From the IMG/VR virus record IMGVR_UViG_3300010885_012914, positions 1 to 28,744 of that record: a stretch of DNA of 28,744 nucleotides; one strand, given 5' to 3'. The notes under the pieces are model-generated. The model did no database searches and was not told the origin of the DNA. It was given only the letters and a program-made list of their open reading frames with translations. This document shows positions 1-7,982 of the stretch, in pieces. Source of the stretch: a virus. A program made the translations under genes and the position numbers. Numbering within the stretch: position 1 is the stretch's first letter; every line of letters begins with the position of its first letter.

Positions 1-100
1 CAGTCTCCGAAATAACTTGACCATCAAACGGAACCGTAGGTCTGCTCGTAGATGTGGCTACACCCATGCGTAGACCTTGTGTTGTAGCAGAAATTGTCAT
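1..100 (-). CDS. Tail fibre or minor tail protein, N-terminal fragment
   Basis: This is the first 33 codons of a gene that runs off the low-coordinate end of the window. The ATG at 100 follows an AGGAG ribosome site about 6 nt upstream and overlaps the TGA of the preceding gene (ATGA). The visible residues include GLRMGVATSTSRPTVPF, the kind of opening seen in phage minor tail and fibre proteins that go on to describe a material or label attached to a structure. Its place after the tape measure, distal tail protein and glycine-rich adhesin supports a tail-tip or fibre role. The function of the missing part cannot be read. Confidence 0.6.
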   Translation of the reverse strand, partial: MTISATTQGLRMGVATSTSRPTVPFDGQVISET

Positions 101-336
101 ACTGGCTCCTCAACTATTGGTGCAATGAACTCATCTAACTCAACGTCATATGTGAAACCGATGCCTGCGTAGTGACCTCGGTAGTTGTGATTGTACGAAG
201 TGCGTTTACAGGTTTGGCTACGAAAGTTCCCGTACCAAGTTTCGGGGTCTAAACCTTCAATTAGTTCAGTTTCGTCAATGCCGACAATAACTTCGGTCAC
301 GACATTATTCGCATCTAAAAAAGCGTAATGTGCCAT
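97..336 (-). CDS. Small tail-fibre-associated protein (cyanophage-like family)
   Basis: This 79-aa protein begins MAHYAFLDANN and contains KRTSYNHNYRGHYAGIGFTY near its end. The pattern MAHxAxLDxNNxVTxVIV, then TSYN and YAGIGYTYD, is known to me from small proteins next to tail-fibre genes in marine T4-like cyanophages and other aquatic phages. I start it at 336, where TAATG overlaps the stop of the glycine-rich protein; a start 9 nt upstream is also in frame but less natural. It probably sits in the fibre or adhesin cluster as an adaptor or receptor-interacting piece. The biochemical role of the family is not established. Confidence 0.75.
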   Translation of the reverse strand: MAHYAFLDANNVVTEVIVGIDETELIEGLDPETWYGNFRSQTCKRTSYNHNYRGHYAGIGFTYDVELDEFIAPIVEEPV

Positions 337-1178
337 TATGCCCAACTCACATTTCCTGTACCAGCAGTAATAGTTGCTCGCTTGTAGCCGCCACTCGCTG
401 AAGATTCTGTACCAGTTAAACCTGCACCAATAGTGATTGTGTATGTGTCTGCGTAACGCAAGATGACTACACCACTCCCACCTGACCCACCAGTGGCTTG
501 AGAACCACCACCACCACCACCAGTGTTTGCAGTACCAGCAGTTCCGTTACTCAAATTGTTCCCTGCACCTCCACCACCGTTACCACCAGTACCAGAATTG
601 CCGTCTTGATTCGCACCTGCACCACCACCACCAGCACGAAATACGCCAGTTCCAGTTATTGAACTAGAAAGACCAACACCACCATTCTCTGAAGAGTTCT
701 GACCACCTGCACCAGCAGCACCACTAGGATAACCACTGCTGCCACCAGTTGAACCATATCCAAACAACCCACCAGTGGTATCACCACCATAGTTCTCTGT
801 GCCACCACCACTACCACCCATAGCACCCCACGCACTACGACCACCACCGTGACCACCACCAGCCATACTTATATTTGCAAACTGTGAAACAGAACCACTA
901 GAACCAGTGCTACCACCAGTTCCATTAGCACCACCAGCACCAACAGTCACAACATAGTTTGTTGCAAGTGACGCTTTGAATACAGGCTGCGCACTTTTGC
1001 CACCACCTGAACTCTCACCACTCACACTGCATATATATCCACCGCCACCACCACCACCAGCACGACTATTCGTTGCACCACCACCACCAGCAATGATTAG
1101 GTAGTCAATAGTTGGGTAATTCAAAGAATTGACATAGTTCTTTAATCCAAGAACGCCGTAAGGTGTACGAATACCCAT
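336..1178 (-). CDS. Glycine-rich tail adhesin / fibre protein
   Basis: The 280-aa product has a short N-terminal segment (YLIIAGGGG near residue 26) followed by about 190 residues dominated by Gly, Ser, Ala and Asn, with runs of up to seven Gly. It ends with GVVILRY and a small beta-rich tail. This architecture matches glycine-rich domains of phage tail tips and adhesins, where polyglycine-II sheets form stacked sandwiches and the loops contact the receptor. On the plus strand the region reads as long ACC/CCA-rich tracts. It lies between two fibre-cluster genes and overlaps the next by TAATG. A host-range determinant is likely by family analogy; the receptor is unknown. Such repeat coding can vary in length between relatives. 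Confidence 0.8.
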   Translation of the reverse strand: MGIRTPYGVLGLKNYVNSLNYPTIDYLIIAGGGGATNSRAGGGGGGGYICSVSGESSGGGKSAQPVFKASLATNYVVTVGAGGANGTGGSTGSSGSVSQFANISMAGGGHGGGRSAWGAMGGSGGGTENYGGDTTGGLFGYGSTGGSSGYPSGAAGAGGQNSSENGGVGLSSSITGTGVFRAGGGGAGANQDGNSGTGGNGGGGAGNNLSNGTAGTANTGGGGGGSQATGGSGGSGVVILRYADTYTITIGAGLTGTESSASGGYKRATITAGTGNVSWA

Positions 1179-1180
1179 AT

Positions 1181-1525
1181 TTAGTTTGTCTTATCCCAAC
1201 CAACAACAGTCACATTCACCTTGCTTGCCGTATCCGACAAACCAGTCAAAGTTTCTGTAGTTAGTAACACGAGTGCCGTATCCCAAATCATCACATCATT
1301 CGCACCAATCGGCAAATTAGACATAATGCGATTAGCAGCCGTAGCCGAAGTACCAATAGCCAAAGTCACAGTACGGTCAACCGTATCCGTGTTAGCAATA
1401 ATGATTTGTTTTACCACAAAAGTATGACCTGCTGTTACCGTACACAAAGTTGTTGATGTTGTACCCAACTGTACGGGGGCTGTACCACCCGAAAGTCGTG
1501 ATTCTGTTCTGTCGCCTGAAGCCAT
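1181..1525 (-). CDS. Small beta-rich tail protein
   Basis: The 114-aa product is rich in Thr, Val and Ile in alternating patterns (VKQIIIANTDTVDRTVTLAIG), which suggests a beta-sandwich. It has no signal peptide or membrane segment. The start at 1525 has GGAG about 9 nt upstream. Similar small jelly-roll-like proteins occur in tail and fibre clusters of actinobacteriophages, but I do not recognise a named family. Its position between a 96-aa tail protein and the glycine-rich adhesin argues for a structural tail-tip role. It shares a general composition with the 84-aa product at 11507-11761, though I cannot show homology by eye. Confidence 0.65.
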   Translation of the reverse strand: MASGDRTESRLSGGTAPVQLGTTSTTLCTVTAGHTFVVKQIIIANTDTVDRTVTLAIGTSATAANRIMSNLPIGANDVMIWDTALVLLTTETLTGLSDTASKVNVTVVGWDKTN

Positions 1526-1529
1526 ATTT

Positions 1530-1820
1530 TTATACTCCTACATCCATGATGAATACTGCACCGTCTGTTGTTGTGTTTAATCCGCCACCGCCACTGATAG
1601 TGACCCACGCTACGCCGTTATAAACCTCGACGCTGTTTGTGTCCATTAGATAACTCATCATACCCTCAGCGAGTGTAGCCTCGCCTGCACCACCGAATGC
1701 TGCTGTGCGTGCTGCAGCATCAGCAAAACGCATCACTGCCTGATCCATCAAATAGGTATTGACTTCTGCGGCGGTAAGTACACTGCCACTGGTGAAAAGT
1801 TTAGAGCCTGCGCCTGCCAT
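1530..1820 (-). CDS. Minor tail protein, tail-tip cluster
   Basis: This 96-aa protein contains LFTSGSVLTAAEVNTYLMDQAVMRF near its N-terminus, written here in two halves: LFTSGSVLTAAEVN and TYLMDQAVMRF. That segment recurs in small tail proteins of actinobacteriophages, where it precedes a short beta-rich C-terminal part mentioning a Trp-Val motif; here VEVYNGVAWVTISG is seen. It lies just downstream of the distal tail protein in the transcription direction. No enzymatic motif is visible. The role is structural by context; the exact position in the tail tip is not known. Confidence 0.65.
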   Translation of the reverse strand: MAGAGSKLFTSGSVLTAAEVNTYLMDQAVMRFADAAARTAAFGGAGEATLAEGMMSYLMDTNSVEVYNGVAWVTISGGGGLNTTTDGAVFIMDVGV

Positions 1821-1834
1821 GGTTCGAGTTTACA

Positions 1835-3091
1835 CTATGCCAATGCGTTATCGCTGTCAAGCACACCGAATGTTACATCATCGAGCAGGAACTGGTACAA
1901 GATCGAAGCCACACGCAAACCGAAAGTAGCAGTATGTGACGACGCAGTCAATGTATGTTGCACTCTTTCCACAGCGTAGTTTTGTGTTGTCGACGCAGGC
2001 GTACCAGTGCTATAGGTGCGAGTGATAGCGATAACATCGCCGATTTCCAACCCGACCACAATGGCGCGATTTGGTGCACTCAATGAGGACACACTCACAG
2101 TTAGATCATCGAACCTGTAGATAGGTTCACTGTACGTGTTCACTAAACTAGTCGCCAGCGCTAACGCTTCAGCATTGCTAGACAGCAGAAGATTGTCGAT
2201 CGCGAATGTTGATACACCGAACTCTGTTTGACTGGCTGCATCGTCTACGCTTTGGACTATGCCACCAACAACTGTTGTCTGTACGCGGTTATAAAGTTGC
2301 TCTTGACCGTACAACACTGACAGTGTTTGATACGGTATGCCAGTACCTGTATCGCTGAATGTGGCGGCTACTGTAGCGAACGTTGCGCTAAGCCGATCAG
2401 TGAAAGTCAGGTTGCCGTTTGCGGCGATGAAACACAACCCCTGCTCACTTTCCGCGATTTTTTGCAGGTAAGTTAGCGCGTTAGTGTTAGCATCGATCTG
2501 ATACGTGCCTAGCGTCGACGTGCCTGTAGCGATGGATCGTGTTGTTGCGCTGTATGCGATTTCAGGCAGGTCTAACAGGTATGAGACTCGTGAGCCGCTC
2601 AGTTCGGCTGTTGGCGTCAGTGCGCTGGCTACGTTAGCGTTAGCCAACAACACGAAATCATCGGCAACGGCGAACGTGACTGTGCTGTTCGTGAAATCGT
2701 AATCGATGTCAATATCGGTGATACGACCAACGAACAAAGGCAAACCACCTGAGGTGATCGTCACTTTGCGTCGTGGTGTTACACCACTGCGACCTGCTAC
2801 CACATCGTAATACGGTGATGCTTGGTTGATTGGGTCGAAACGTCGATCGTTGTTGTTCAACACGATCGTACATGTACCAGCGTTGAAATTGCTTAGCGGA
2901 TCTGTGCGTCCACGTGTGATAGACAATTGCTGTATGTAAGGCGACACGTCATCACCGAGAAGCGTGCCATCTAGAAAACCGCCAGTGTCAAGTTGACCGA
3001 GTGCTGCATCGTCGAGTGTAAAGAAGTTGGTTATGAAACCCAATTCGCACAGTACCGCAACAGATTCACCCGATGCAAGCGTTGTAGCCAT
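1835..3091 (-). CDS. Minor tail protein, baseplate hub or distal-tail-like
   Basis: The 418-aa protein follows the tape measure directly, with its ATG overlapping the tape-measure stop (TAATG). The segment SPYIQQLSITRGRTD, then a region with NNNDRRFDP, is characteristic of actinobacteriophage minor tail proteins that form the distal tail or hub. The middle and C-terminal parts are beta-rich with many Thr, Ser and Val residues. No peptidase or glycosidase motif is seen. Length and position match a hub or Tal-like protein that receives the tape measure and carries the fibres encoded downstream. Confidence 0.75.
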   Translation of the reverse strand: MATTLASGESVAVLCELGFITNFFTLDDAALGQLDTGGFLDGTLLGDDVSPYIQQLSITRGRTDPLSNFNAGTCTIVLNNNDRRFDPINQASPYYDVVAGRSGVTPRRKVTITSGGLPLFVGRITDIDIDYDFTNSTVTFAVADDFVLLANANVASALTPTAELSGSRVSYLLDLPEIAYSATTRSIATGTSTLGTYQIDANTNALTYLQKIAESEQGLCFIAANGNLTFTDRLSATFATVAATFSDTGTGIPYQTLSVLYGQEQLYNRVQTTVVGGIVQSVDDAASQTEFGVSTFAIDNLLLSSNAEALALATSLVNTYSEPIYRFDDLTVSVSSLSAPNRAIVVGLEIGDVIAITRTYSTGTPASTTQNYAVERVQHTLTASSHTATFGLRVASILYQFLLDDVTFGVLDSDNALA

Positions 3092-5532
3092 TAGAGCGCG
3101 TTGGCGTATTGTGCCGTTATAGGTACGAAACCGTTGCGTCGCTCATATCTACGCAACGCGTCGACGATCGTGTCACCGATAGCGCTTTCATTCGCGCCCA
3201 TACCTGCATTAACGGTGATGTTGATCGTTTTGCTACCGAACGAGTCAAGCCGATCGAGTGGTATTACAGCCTCTGCACCTGCCTCGCCGATGAGCGCCTG
3301 TGTTGCACGCGTGACGATACCGCCTGCAGCCAGTCTAGGTATCAAGCCGCGTCGCTGTTCTAATGCTGCAGCCTGCTCATACGACAGAAACCCTGCTCGC
3401 GCCGCTTTCATCTCTGCCGACAGCGAACCGCTTGCGGTCGGCGTGCTTGTAACTGTCGGCGTGCTTGTAACTGTCGGCGTGCCTGTACCAGTCGCTGCAC
3501 CAACCGTGACAGCAGCATCGCCTTGTATGACGATCGCCTTGCCCACTTCTTTACGTACCTCGCGCAGTTTCTCTTCCGCTTCACGTAGTTTGTCCACAGC
3601 GTCACGTTCCCGTTCATATGCTTCGGTCACTTTGTCTGATGCCTCGACCTGATCTTTTTTCGCTTGGTTCAAATCGTCCAACAGTTCAGTGTACTTAGCA
3701 CTCCCCTCTTTCACACCGTTGATCGTCTCATCGAGATCTTTTTCGGCTTCGTTCAACGCTAGCGTCGACTCGGTTTGTGCATCAACAGCGTCGCTGACTG
3801 TCAGTTTCGCTTCGGCTAGTGCGATCTCCGCTTCACGTATCTTTTGTGGTGTTGACTCAGGATCGGCACGTACCTCAGCAAGTTTGATCTCGGCGTCTCG
3901 CACAGCGAATGTTGCTTGCTCGACTGCGTAGCCTGAACGTTCGACGTCGTGTTGTGCTTTAGCCAACAGTTTTTGTGCTGCTTTGCCCTCTTTGCTATCT
4001 TTGCCGTAGCCGCTGATCGCTTCGTTGAACGCCAACTGGCTAAGTTCCATCTTCTTAGTCGCGTTGGCGTAGTCTTCATTCGCTTTGGTTGTTGCCTTCA
4101 ACGCGTCACGCACTGAACGCTGCGCACTGGTCGTTGATTTCAACGCGTCCATGTATTTGCTCAGTTTTTCTTTCGCGGTTTCTATTTTCTTGCCTGCGCC
4201 GCCTGCACCGTCACCCATACCAGCGAATGCGTTGGTCGCTTTGACGATGTTGCTTGTACCGCCTTCTTTGGCAGCAAACGCACCAGCAACTTCAGCCACA
4301 CCTTTAATGTCTGTTTTCGCTGTGGTAGCCGCTTTGCCTATACGACCGAACTCAACTTCTCCGATATGACCGAGTGTTTTCAGTCCAGCGCCGAAAAAGT
4401 TAGCGGCTTTGATCAGCAGGTTGATTCCGTCGACGATGAAGTTGATCGTTTTGATCCAAACATTAAGCCAGTCTTCGATGATCGCGATGATCGCATTGAT
4501 CACAGTGTTGACGACTTTGCGCACACCTTCGAACTTGACGTACAACACCGCTAAGATAGCAATAACAGCGACCACACCAAGCACGATCAGCCCGATAGGG
4601 TTAGCCAACAGTGCTGCGTTCCACAGTTGTGTCGCCAATGTCGCCAAATTCGTATAGAGAGTGTACGCTTTAGACACCAAGATCACCGCGCCGATAGCCG
4701 CAGCAGCCGACAACAACACAGTGCCAAACGTGCCTAGCGACTGGATCTTGTCAACCACCGTCTGACCGAGCACTTCGAACACACCAGCAAGACCGTTCTT
4801 GCCCATCGCGTCAGCGAGTTTCTGTGCATACGGCACGACAACGTTCAGCAAAAAGTTAGCGAACTTTTCAACAATCGGCATCAGGTAGTAGCCGACTTGT
4901 TCAACGATCTCGCTAAACGCGATTCTCAAACGTGCGAAACGACCAGCCATCGTATCGGCTGCAGCACCAGCCGCACCGCCAAACATCTCAGTCAACTGTT
5001 GTTGTGCAGCACCGAAATCTTTGCTCTTTTTAGTCGCTTCGTCGATCGGCACACCAAGTTTCGTCAACGCACCAACGTTGCCATTGTACGCCTTAGCCAG
5101 CGCAAGGCTGACAGTTTCAGTGTCTTTACCAGTAGCCGCCGAGATGTCGAGGCTTAGACTGAGCAGGCTTTGCGCCTTGGTTAAGTCTCCAGTGCCACGT
5201 ACTAGACTTGCTAGGGCAGGGCGCAGTTGGTCATCAGCGACACCAGTAGCGCGTTGTGTTTTGTCGATGAACGCTTCTGTTGCGGCGATTTGTGCGTCTG
5301 TTGCGCCTGTGGTTGCACGGATCTGCTGTGCTAGCAGCGTTTGCGCTTTTTGGTCTTCCATCGCAGCCTTGACAGCGACAGCACCAGCCGCGCCCAACGC
5401 AGCGAAACCGATAGCCGCTTTTTTGGCTACATCAACAGCGGATCGCTTCAGATCGTTAAACGATTTGGTGGCAGATTTGATCGCTTTTTGAAGTCCAGCG
5501 TCATCACCTAAGATGGGGATTACTACTGCCAT
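3091..5532 (-). CDS. Tail tape measure protein
   Basis: This is the longest gene in the window (813 aa). The N-terminus is alpha-helical and Ala/Lys-rich (around AIKSATKSFNDLKRSA) and is followed by a conserved stretch with DDQLRPALASLVRGTGDL, typical of tape measures of the phiC31/mycobacteriophage kind. Residues roughly 270-350 are strongly hydrophobic (several membrane-like segments, such as ANPIGLIVLGVVAVIAILAV), and roughly 450-660 form a long charged coiled coil. The C-terminus has GEAGAEAVIPLDRL, a common tape-measure motif. The protein sets tail length and is ejected with the DNA. At about 0.15 nm per residue it would specify a tail near 120 nm. It sits between the chaperone/gp10-like genes and the hub. 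Confidence 0.92.
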   Translation of the reverse strand: MAVVIPILGDDAGLQKAIKSATKSFNDLKRSAVDVAKKAAIGFAALGAAGAVAVKAAMEDQKAQTLLAQQIRATTGATDAQIAATEAFIDKTQRATGVADDQLRPALASLVRGTGDLTKAQSLLSLSLDISAATGKDTETVSLALAKAYNGNVGALTKLGVPIDEATKKSKDFGAAQQQLTEMFGGAAGAAADTMAGRFARLRIAFSEIVEQVGYYLMPIVEKFANFLLNVVVPYAQKLADAMGKNGLAGVFEVLGQTVVDKIQSLGTFGTVLLSAAAAIGAVILVSKAYTLYTNLATLATQLWNAALLANPIGLIVLGVVAVIAILAVLYVKFEGVRKVVNTVINAIIAIIEDWLNVWIKTINFIVDGINLLIKAANFFGAGLKTLGHIGEVEFGRIGKAATTAKTDIKGVAEVAGAFAAKEGGTSNIVKATNAFAGMGDGAGGAGKKIETAKEKLSKYMDALKSTTSAQRSVRDALKATTKANEDYANATKKMELSQLAFNEAISGYGKDSKEGKAAQKLLAKAQHDVERSGYAVEQATFAVRDAEIKLAEVRADPESTPQKIREAEIALAEAKLTVSDAVDAQTESTLALNEAEKDLDETINGVKEGSAKYTELLDDLNQAKKDQVEASDKVTEAYERERDAVDKLREAEEKLREVRKEVGKAIVIQGDAAVTVGAATGTGTPTVTSTPTVTSTPTASGSLSAEMKAARAGFLSYEQAAALEQRRGLIPRLAAGGIVTRATQALIGEAGAEAVIPLDRLDSFGSKTINITVNAGMGANESAIGDTIVDALRRYERRNGFVPITAQYANAL
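3437..3485 (-). repeat. Tandem 18-bp repeat inside the tape measure gene
   Basis: Two perfect head-to-tail copies of an 18-bp unit (3437-3454 and 3455-3472) and a third imperfect partial copy encode a Thr-Pro-Thr-Val-Thr-Ser linker between the coiled coil and the C-terminal domain of the tape measure. The unit is a multiple of three, so copy-number change would keep the frame and alter linker length. Confidence 0.85.
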
Positions 5533-5545
5533 CGCGCTGTGCCTT

Positions 5546-6121
5546 TCATCGTATGTTGATTTTTACATCTGCCAAATGTGGATTGATTTTGCGGTACATG
5601 CGCACCGCTGCCTCTTTAACATCGGCTTCCATACTAGCACGCTTAGACTCGACTGCAGGGTACATAACTCTCGACGGCGTGCCCGACAAAGCACCAACAA
5701 ACGCAGCACCCTGACCTTTTGTACGTTTGCGACCTAAACGGTCTTTTTTCGTTTTATCAGTAAACTTGTTCGATTTACCAGCCATGTCATACACAGCACC
5801 AGCCACATCAGTCTGTTTGATAGTCAACACACGCTGGATATTGGTACGCGGATCGTAATTACCACCGAGAGCAGCAACAACACCCTTCTTCAACTTTGGT
5901 ATCGAGTAACCCATGCGACCGCCAGCAGACCAAGTTGGTTTGCCGTTGCGCTCAGCACCAGTAGGGTTGTTTGGGTAACTGCTGCGAGCCAACGCCAAAG
6001 TTGAATCGGCAGACGATTTGATCGTTTTCCGCAGTTCTTTATACAAGACAGGGCTTACTTGTTTGAGTTCGGCGATGGTAGCAGCAACAGTTGCCGATAC
6101 GACGCGCTCTGTTTCATTCAC
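5546..6121 (-). CDS. Putative HK97 gp10-like tail completion protein
   Basis: The 191-aa basic protein lies between the tail assembly chaperone and the tape measure. It starts with a helical region (SPVLYKELRKTIKSSADSTL), has a central basic segment (KTKKDRLGRKRTKGQG) and ends with a helix preceded by RVMYPAVESKRASM. An N-terminal helix plus a C-terminal Pro-Ala-Val-Glu helix resembles HK97 gp10-type neck or tail-completion proteins, but such genes usually come before the tail tube, not after the chaperone. The ATG at 6121 overlaps the frameshift product's end region. I place it as a structural or assembly protein with moderate confidence only; an unrelated tail protein is possible. Confidence 0.5.
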   Translation of the reverse strand: MNETERVVSATVAATIAELKQVSPVLYKELRKTIKSSADSTLALARSSYPNNPTGAERNGKPTWSAGGRMGYSIPKLKKGVVAALGGNYDPRTNIQRVLTIKQTDVAGAVYDMAGKSNKFTDKTKKDRLGRKRTKGQGAAFVGALSGTPSRVMYPAVESKRASMEADVKEAAVRMYRKINPHLADVKINIR

Positions 6122-6124
6122 TGT

Positions 6125-6534
6125 CTACCGCGATCTTTTGTTGGCTTGTTCTGAACGCCAACGCACATAACCAATCATAGCATCAAGAAACATGTCATCT
6201 TGTTGCATTAGTACACTCGGCGCGATGTTGACTTCACACGCCAAAGAAGCGATCAACCAGTGGGTTGACTCTCTGCCAAAGGGGTATCACCGTCTTCAAC
6301 GACTGATACTTCTTCGATCGTGTTTAACCATTCAGGGTCGAACTGCGCGATGGCTGGATTGCCACGTTTTGACGCGTGCCATGCAAGCCATGCAAGATCG
6401 GTGAGTCGCATTTCTGTTTCCAGTTTAGCGATTGATCTGTTCCATGTGCGCTCGAATGCAACGAAATCTGCAAATCGTGCGGTCACGTCGGTGCTGTCAC
6501 CGTTGAGTGTTTTTACTGTCAGGGCGAGTTTCAT
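6125..6534 (-). CDS. Tail assembly chaperone, frameshifted long form (GT-like)
   Basis: A -1 frameshift near the 3' end of the 93-aa short chaperone would add a C-terminal extension ending at the TAG at 6125-6127, giving about 136 aa. After the slip the frame reads THWLIASLACEVNIAPSVL and later MFLDAMIGYVRWRSEQAN, which closely matches the T-domain pattern of siphovirus chaperones (HW...LA...I.P..L, then M...M..Y..WR...AN). The extension has no start of its own and no separate gene explains it. In lambda and many actinobacteriophages the long form recruits tail-tube subunits to the tape measure. The tape measure comes just downstream, as expected. Confidence 0.85.
6253..6534 (-). CDS. Tail assembly chaperone, short form (G-like)
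   Basis: The 93-aa product starts MKLALTVKTLNGD and contains FVAFERTWNRSI and LTDLAWLAWHASKR, the classic signature of actinobacteriophage tail assembly chaperones (AFER..., then T.L.WLAWHA..R). I choose the ATG at 6534 because the family begins at this MKL and the upstream in-frame start would run into the preceding intergenic space. It lies between the tail-tube genes and the tape measure, the canonical place. Most ribosomes should terminate at the TGA at 6253, with a minority shifting to make the long form. Confidence 0.88.
   Translation of the reverse strand: MKLALTVKTLNGDSTDVTARFADFVAFERTWNRSIAKLETEMRLTDLAWLAWHASKRGNPAIAQFDPEWLNTIEEVSVVEDGDTPLAESQPTG
6277..6283 (-). promoter_or_regulatory. 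Programmed -1 ribosomal frameshift slippery heptamer
   Basis: On the coding strand the seven bases are CCCTTTG, read C CCT TTG in the zero frame. This is a perfect X XXY YYZ heptamer: tRNAs on CCT and TTG can re-pair on CCC and TTT after a one-base slip. It lies 24 nt before the zero-frame stop, and the -1 frame after it encodes the conserved T-domain of the chaperone. Confidence 0.88.
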
Positions 6535-6550
6535 GTGTCTAGCCGTTTCC

Positions 6551-6958
6551 CTACGAGACTGCCTTGACAAGTGTTCCACCCGTAAACGTTACACTCGTTG
6601 CAGCCAACTCGCCGACAGCGCCTGCGACGGGGGTATGCGCCGATAGAAACGTCGAACTTAAAGTGTACGATGGATTTGTAGCCGATGTGGTAGAGCCGTT
6701 TGGCTTGACGATCACAGTTGTGGTCGTGCCCACGAGTGGGTACAGTGTTGCTTCGGTTTTGCTCGCTGCGTAGTCTTGATGGAAAGTGATCTCGCATGAG
6801 TTGTTTTGCAAGCCACCAGTGAACTTGTGTCCTGAGTCGCCGAAAGCGGTGACTTCAACAGAATCGATCTCGTAGTTCATCGTCACTGTGTTCGAGTGAT
6901 CACTCAAATCGACACCACCGATTGACACGAATGCGTTTGTTAGTACGATTACAGCCAT
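6551..6958 (-). CDS. Major tail (tube) protein, second paralogue
   Basis: The 135-aa protein is beta-rich, with NYEIDSVEVTAFG, the Phe-Thr-Gly-Gly-Leu-Gln motif and HTPVAGAVGELA. By eye about 95 of 135 positions are identical to the adjacent upstream gene, and the two proteins are the same length, so they are a tandem duplication. Position directly before the chaperone and small size fit a TP901/lambda-V-like tail-tube subunit. The differences cluster in the N-terminal 20 residues and in residues about 85-100. It could be a co-assembled minor tube component or a decoration variant. Confidence 0.8.
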   Translation of the reverse strand: MAVIVLTNAFVSIGGVDLSDHSNTVTMNYEIDSVEVTAFGDSGHKFTGGLQNNSCEITFHQDYAASKTEATLYPLVGTTTTVIVKPNGSTTSATNPSYTLSSTFLSAHTPVAGAVGELAATSVTFTGGTLVKAVS

Positions 6959-6970
6959 TGTTCTATCTCC

Positions 6971-7378
6971 CTATGCGTTTGCTTTCACGAGTGTGCCACC
7001 CGTGAATGTTAGACTTGTTGATGCCAATTCACCTACAGCGCCTGCGACAGGTGTGTGTGCCGCTAGGAAAGTGTTGGAAATCGTGTATCTGTTGTTCGTG
7101 CTGCTAACAGTGGTATTCACTGGAATAATCTCGACTGTCGTTGTTGTGCCGACCAACGGGTAGATTGTCGCTTCAACGTTGGCTGCGGCGTAATCTTGCT
7201 GGAAAGTCACTTCGATAGAGTTGTTTTGCAAGCCGCCAGTGAACGTATGCCCACCTGATCCGAACGCGGTGACCTCGACAGAATCGATCTCGTAGTTGAG
7301 AGTCACGGTGTTGGCACGGTCTGCCAGTTGCACAGTGTTCACTTTGATCGAGCAATTAGTGAGTACCAAAACAGCCAT
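6971..7378 (-). CDS. Major tail (tube) protein, first paralogue
   Basis: This 135-aa gene is the upstream copy of the tail-tube pair. It begins MAVLVLTN and shares NYEIDSVEVTAFG, FTGGLQNNS and the C-terminal LTFTGGTLVKA with its neighbour. The ATG at 7378 overlaps the TAA of the preceding 53-aa gene (TAATG). Which copy is the more abundant virion subunit cannot be read. The beta-rich, Thr/Val-rich composition and place between head-tail connectors and chaperone are those of the tube subunit. Confidence 0.82.
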   Translation of the reverse strand: MAVLVLTNCSIKVNTVQLADRANTVTLNYEIDSVEVTAFGSGGHTFTGGLQNNSIEVTFQQDYAAANVEATIYPLVGTTTTVEIIPVNTTVSSTNNRYTISNTFLAAHTPVAGAVGELASTSLTFTGGTLVKANA

Positions 7379-7539
7379 TATTTTTCTCCGTCTGACTTGC
7401 TCGCCCGTACAGCGATCGCTTCAATGTGTTGACCTTCGATGAGTGCACCGATGTTGCAGCCTTCGAGTTCAGCATCGGTGATTGTGTCACCTGCTGCTTT
7501 GTTAGCAACGCGATCGCTCAAAACTTTATATGATGCCAT
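7378..7539 (-). CDS. Small conserved-position protein before tail tube genes
   Basis: A 53-aa reading frame begins MASYKVLSDRVA and ends ASKSDGEK, running from the ATG at 7539 to a TAA that overlaps the tail-tube start by one base (TAATG). It contains AAGDTITDAELEGCNIGALIEG, which I give as AAGDTITDAEL and GCNIGALIEG; this resembles short proteins of actinobacteriophages placed between the tail terminator and the tube gene. Translational coupling to the tube gene is likely. It is acidic and shows no membrane segment. Its function is unknown. Confidence 0.7.
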   Translation of the reverse strand: MASYKVLSDRVANKAAGDTITDAELEGCNIGALIEGQHIEAIAVRASKSDGEK

Positions 7540-7574
7540 GTGACAATCCTACACTAACACCGTGCTGCAGGTTT

Positions 7575-7982
7575 TCAACTGTGTACCCTGCAGTCGAACG
7601 TGACCATCAGAAACTGCTCATCTGCTTGCGTCTCAGGTTGGATATTCGCACCTCTGCTCAACACTAAAGATTGCGCCACACCGCCGAGCGTGCGATCGCC
7701 CTCAATCGCCAAACGTATTGACGTAGCGCCATCATAAGAAAGATAGCCGTCGAGCGAGGCGAAAGCACGTGAATCAGTGTATCTGCCTACGATCACAACG
7801 ATTGACCAATTCGTAATGATGTCGCCGCCGCTGAACGCGCCGTGATATTCAACTGAATCTAGGATCGGGTAGCCGATCGGTGGTGTTATATTCTCAGGCT
7901 GTGACGAGAACGTACGCAGATTTGGTATCGTAGCCAGTCTCGTCTTCAAACCTTCAGCGATCTGTGAGATCGTGGTAGCCAT
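7575..7982 (-). CDS. Tail terminator / head-to-tail connector protein
   Basis: The 135-aa protein begins with a helix (ISQIAEGLKTRLATIPNLR) followed by beta-strands and a segment WSIVVIVGRYTDSRAF, then LDGYLSYDG and a late IRLAIEGDRTLGG. This order is typical of tail-terminator or minor head-tail proteins of the HK97/mycobacteriophage type. The start overlaps the stop of the upstream connector by one base, so the two are coupled. It would cap the tail tube and bind the neck. Confidence 0.78.
   Translation of the reverse strand: MATTISQIAEGLKTRLATIPNLRTFSSQPENITPPIGYPILDSVEYHGAFSGGDIITNWSIVVIVGRYTDSRAFASLDGYLSYDGATSIRLAIEGDRTLGGVAQSLVLSRGANIQPETQADEQFLMVTFDCRVHS

Noticed and set aside
3437-3485. 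CRISPR-like repeat
   Set aside because: The tandem 18-bp units lack spacers and encode a Thr/Pro linker in the tape measure.
3101-3652. Long plus-strand open frame opposite the tape measure
   Set aside because: It mirrors codon bias of the minus-strand gene, has no ribosome site and encodes low-complexity Ser/Ala/Thr-rich sequence.
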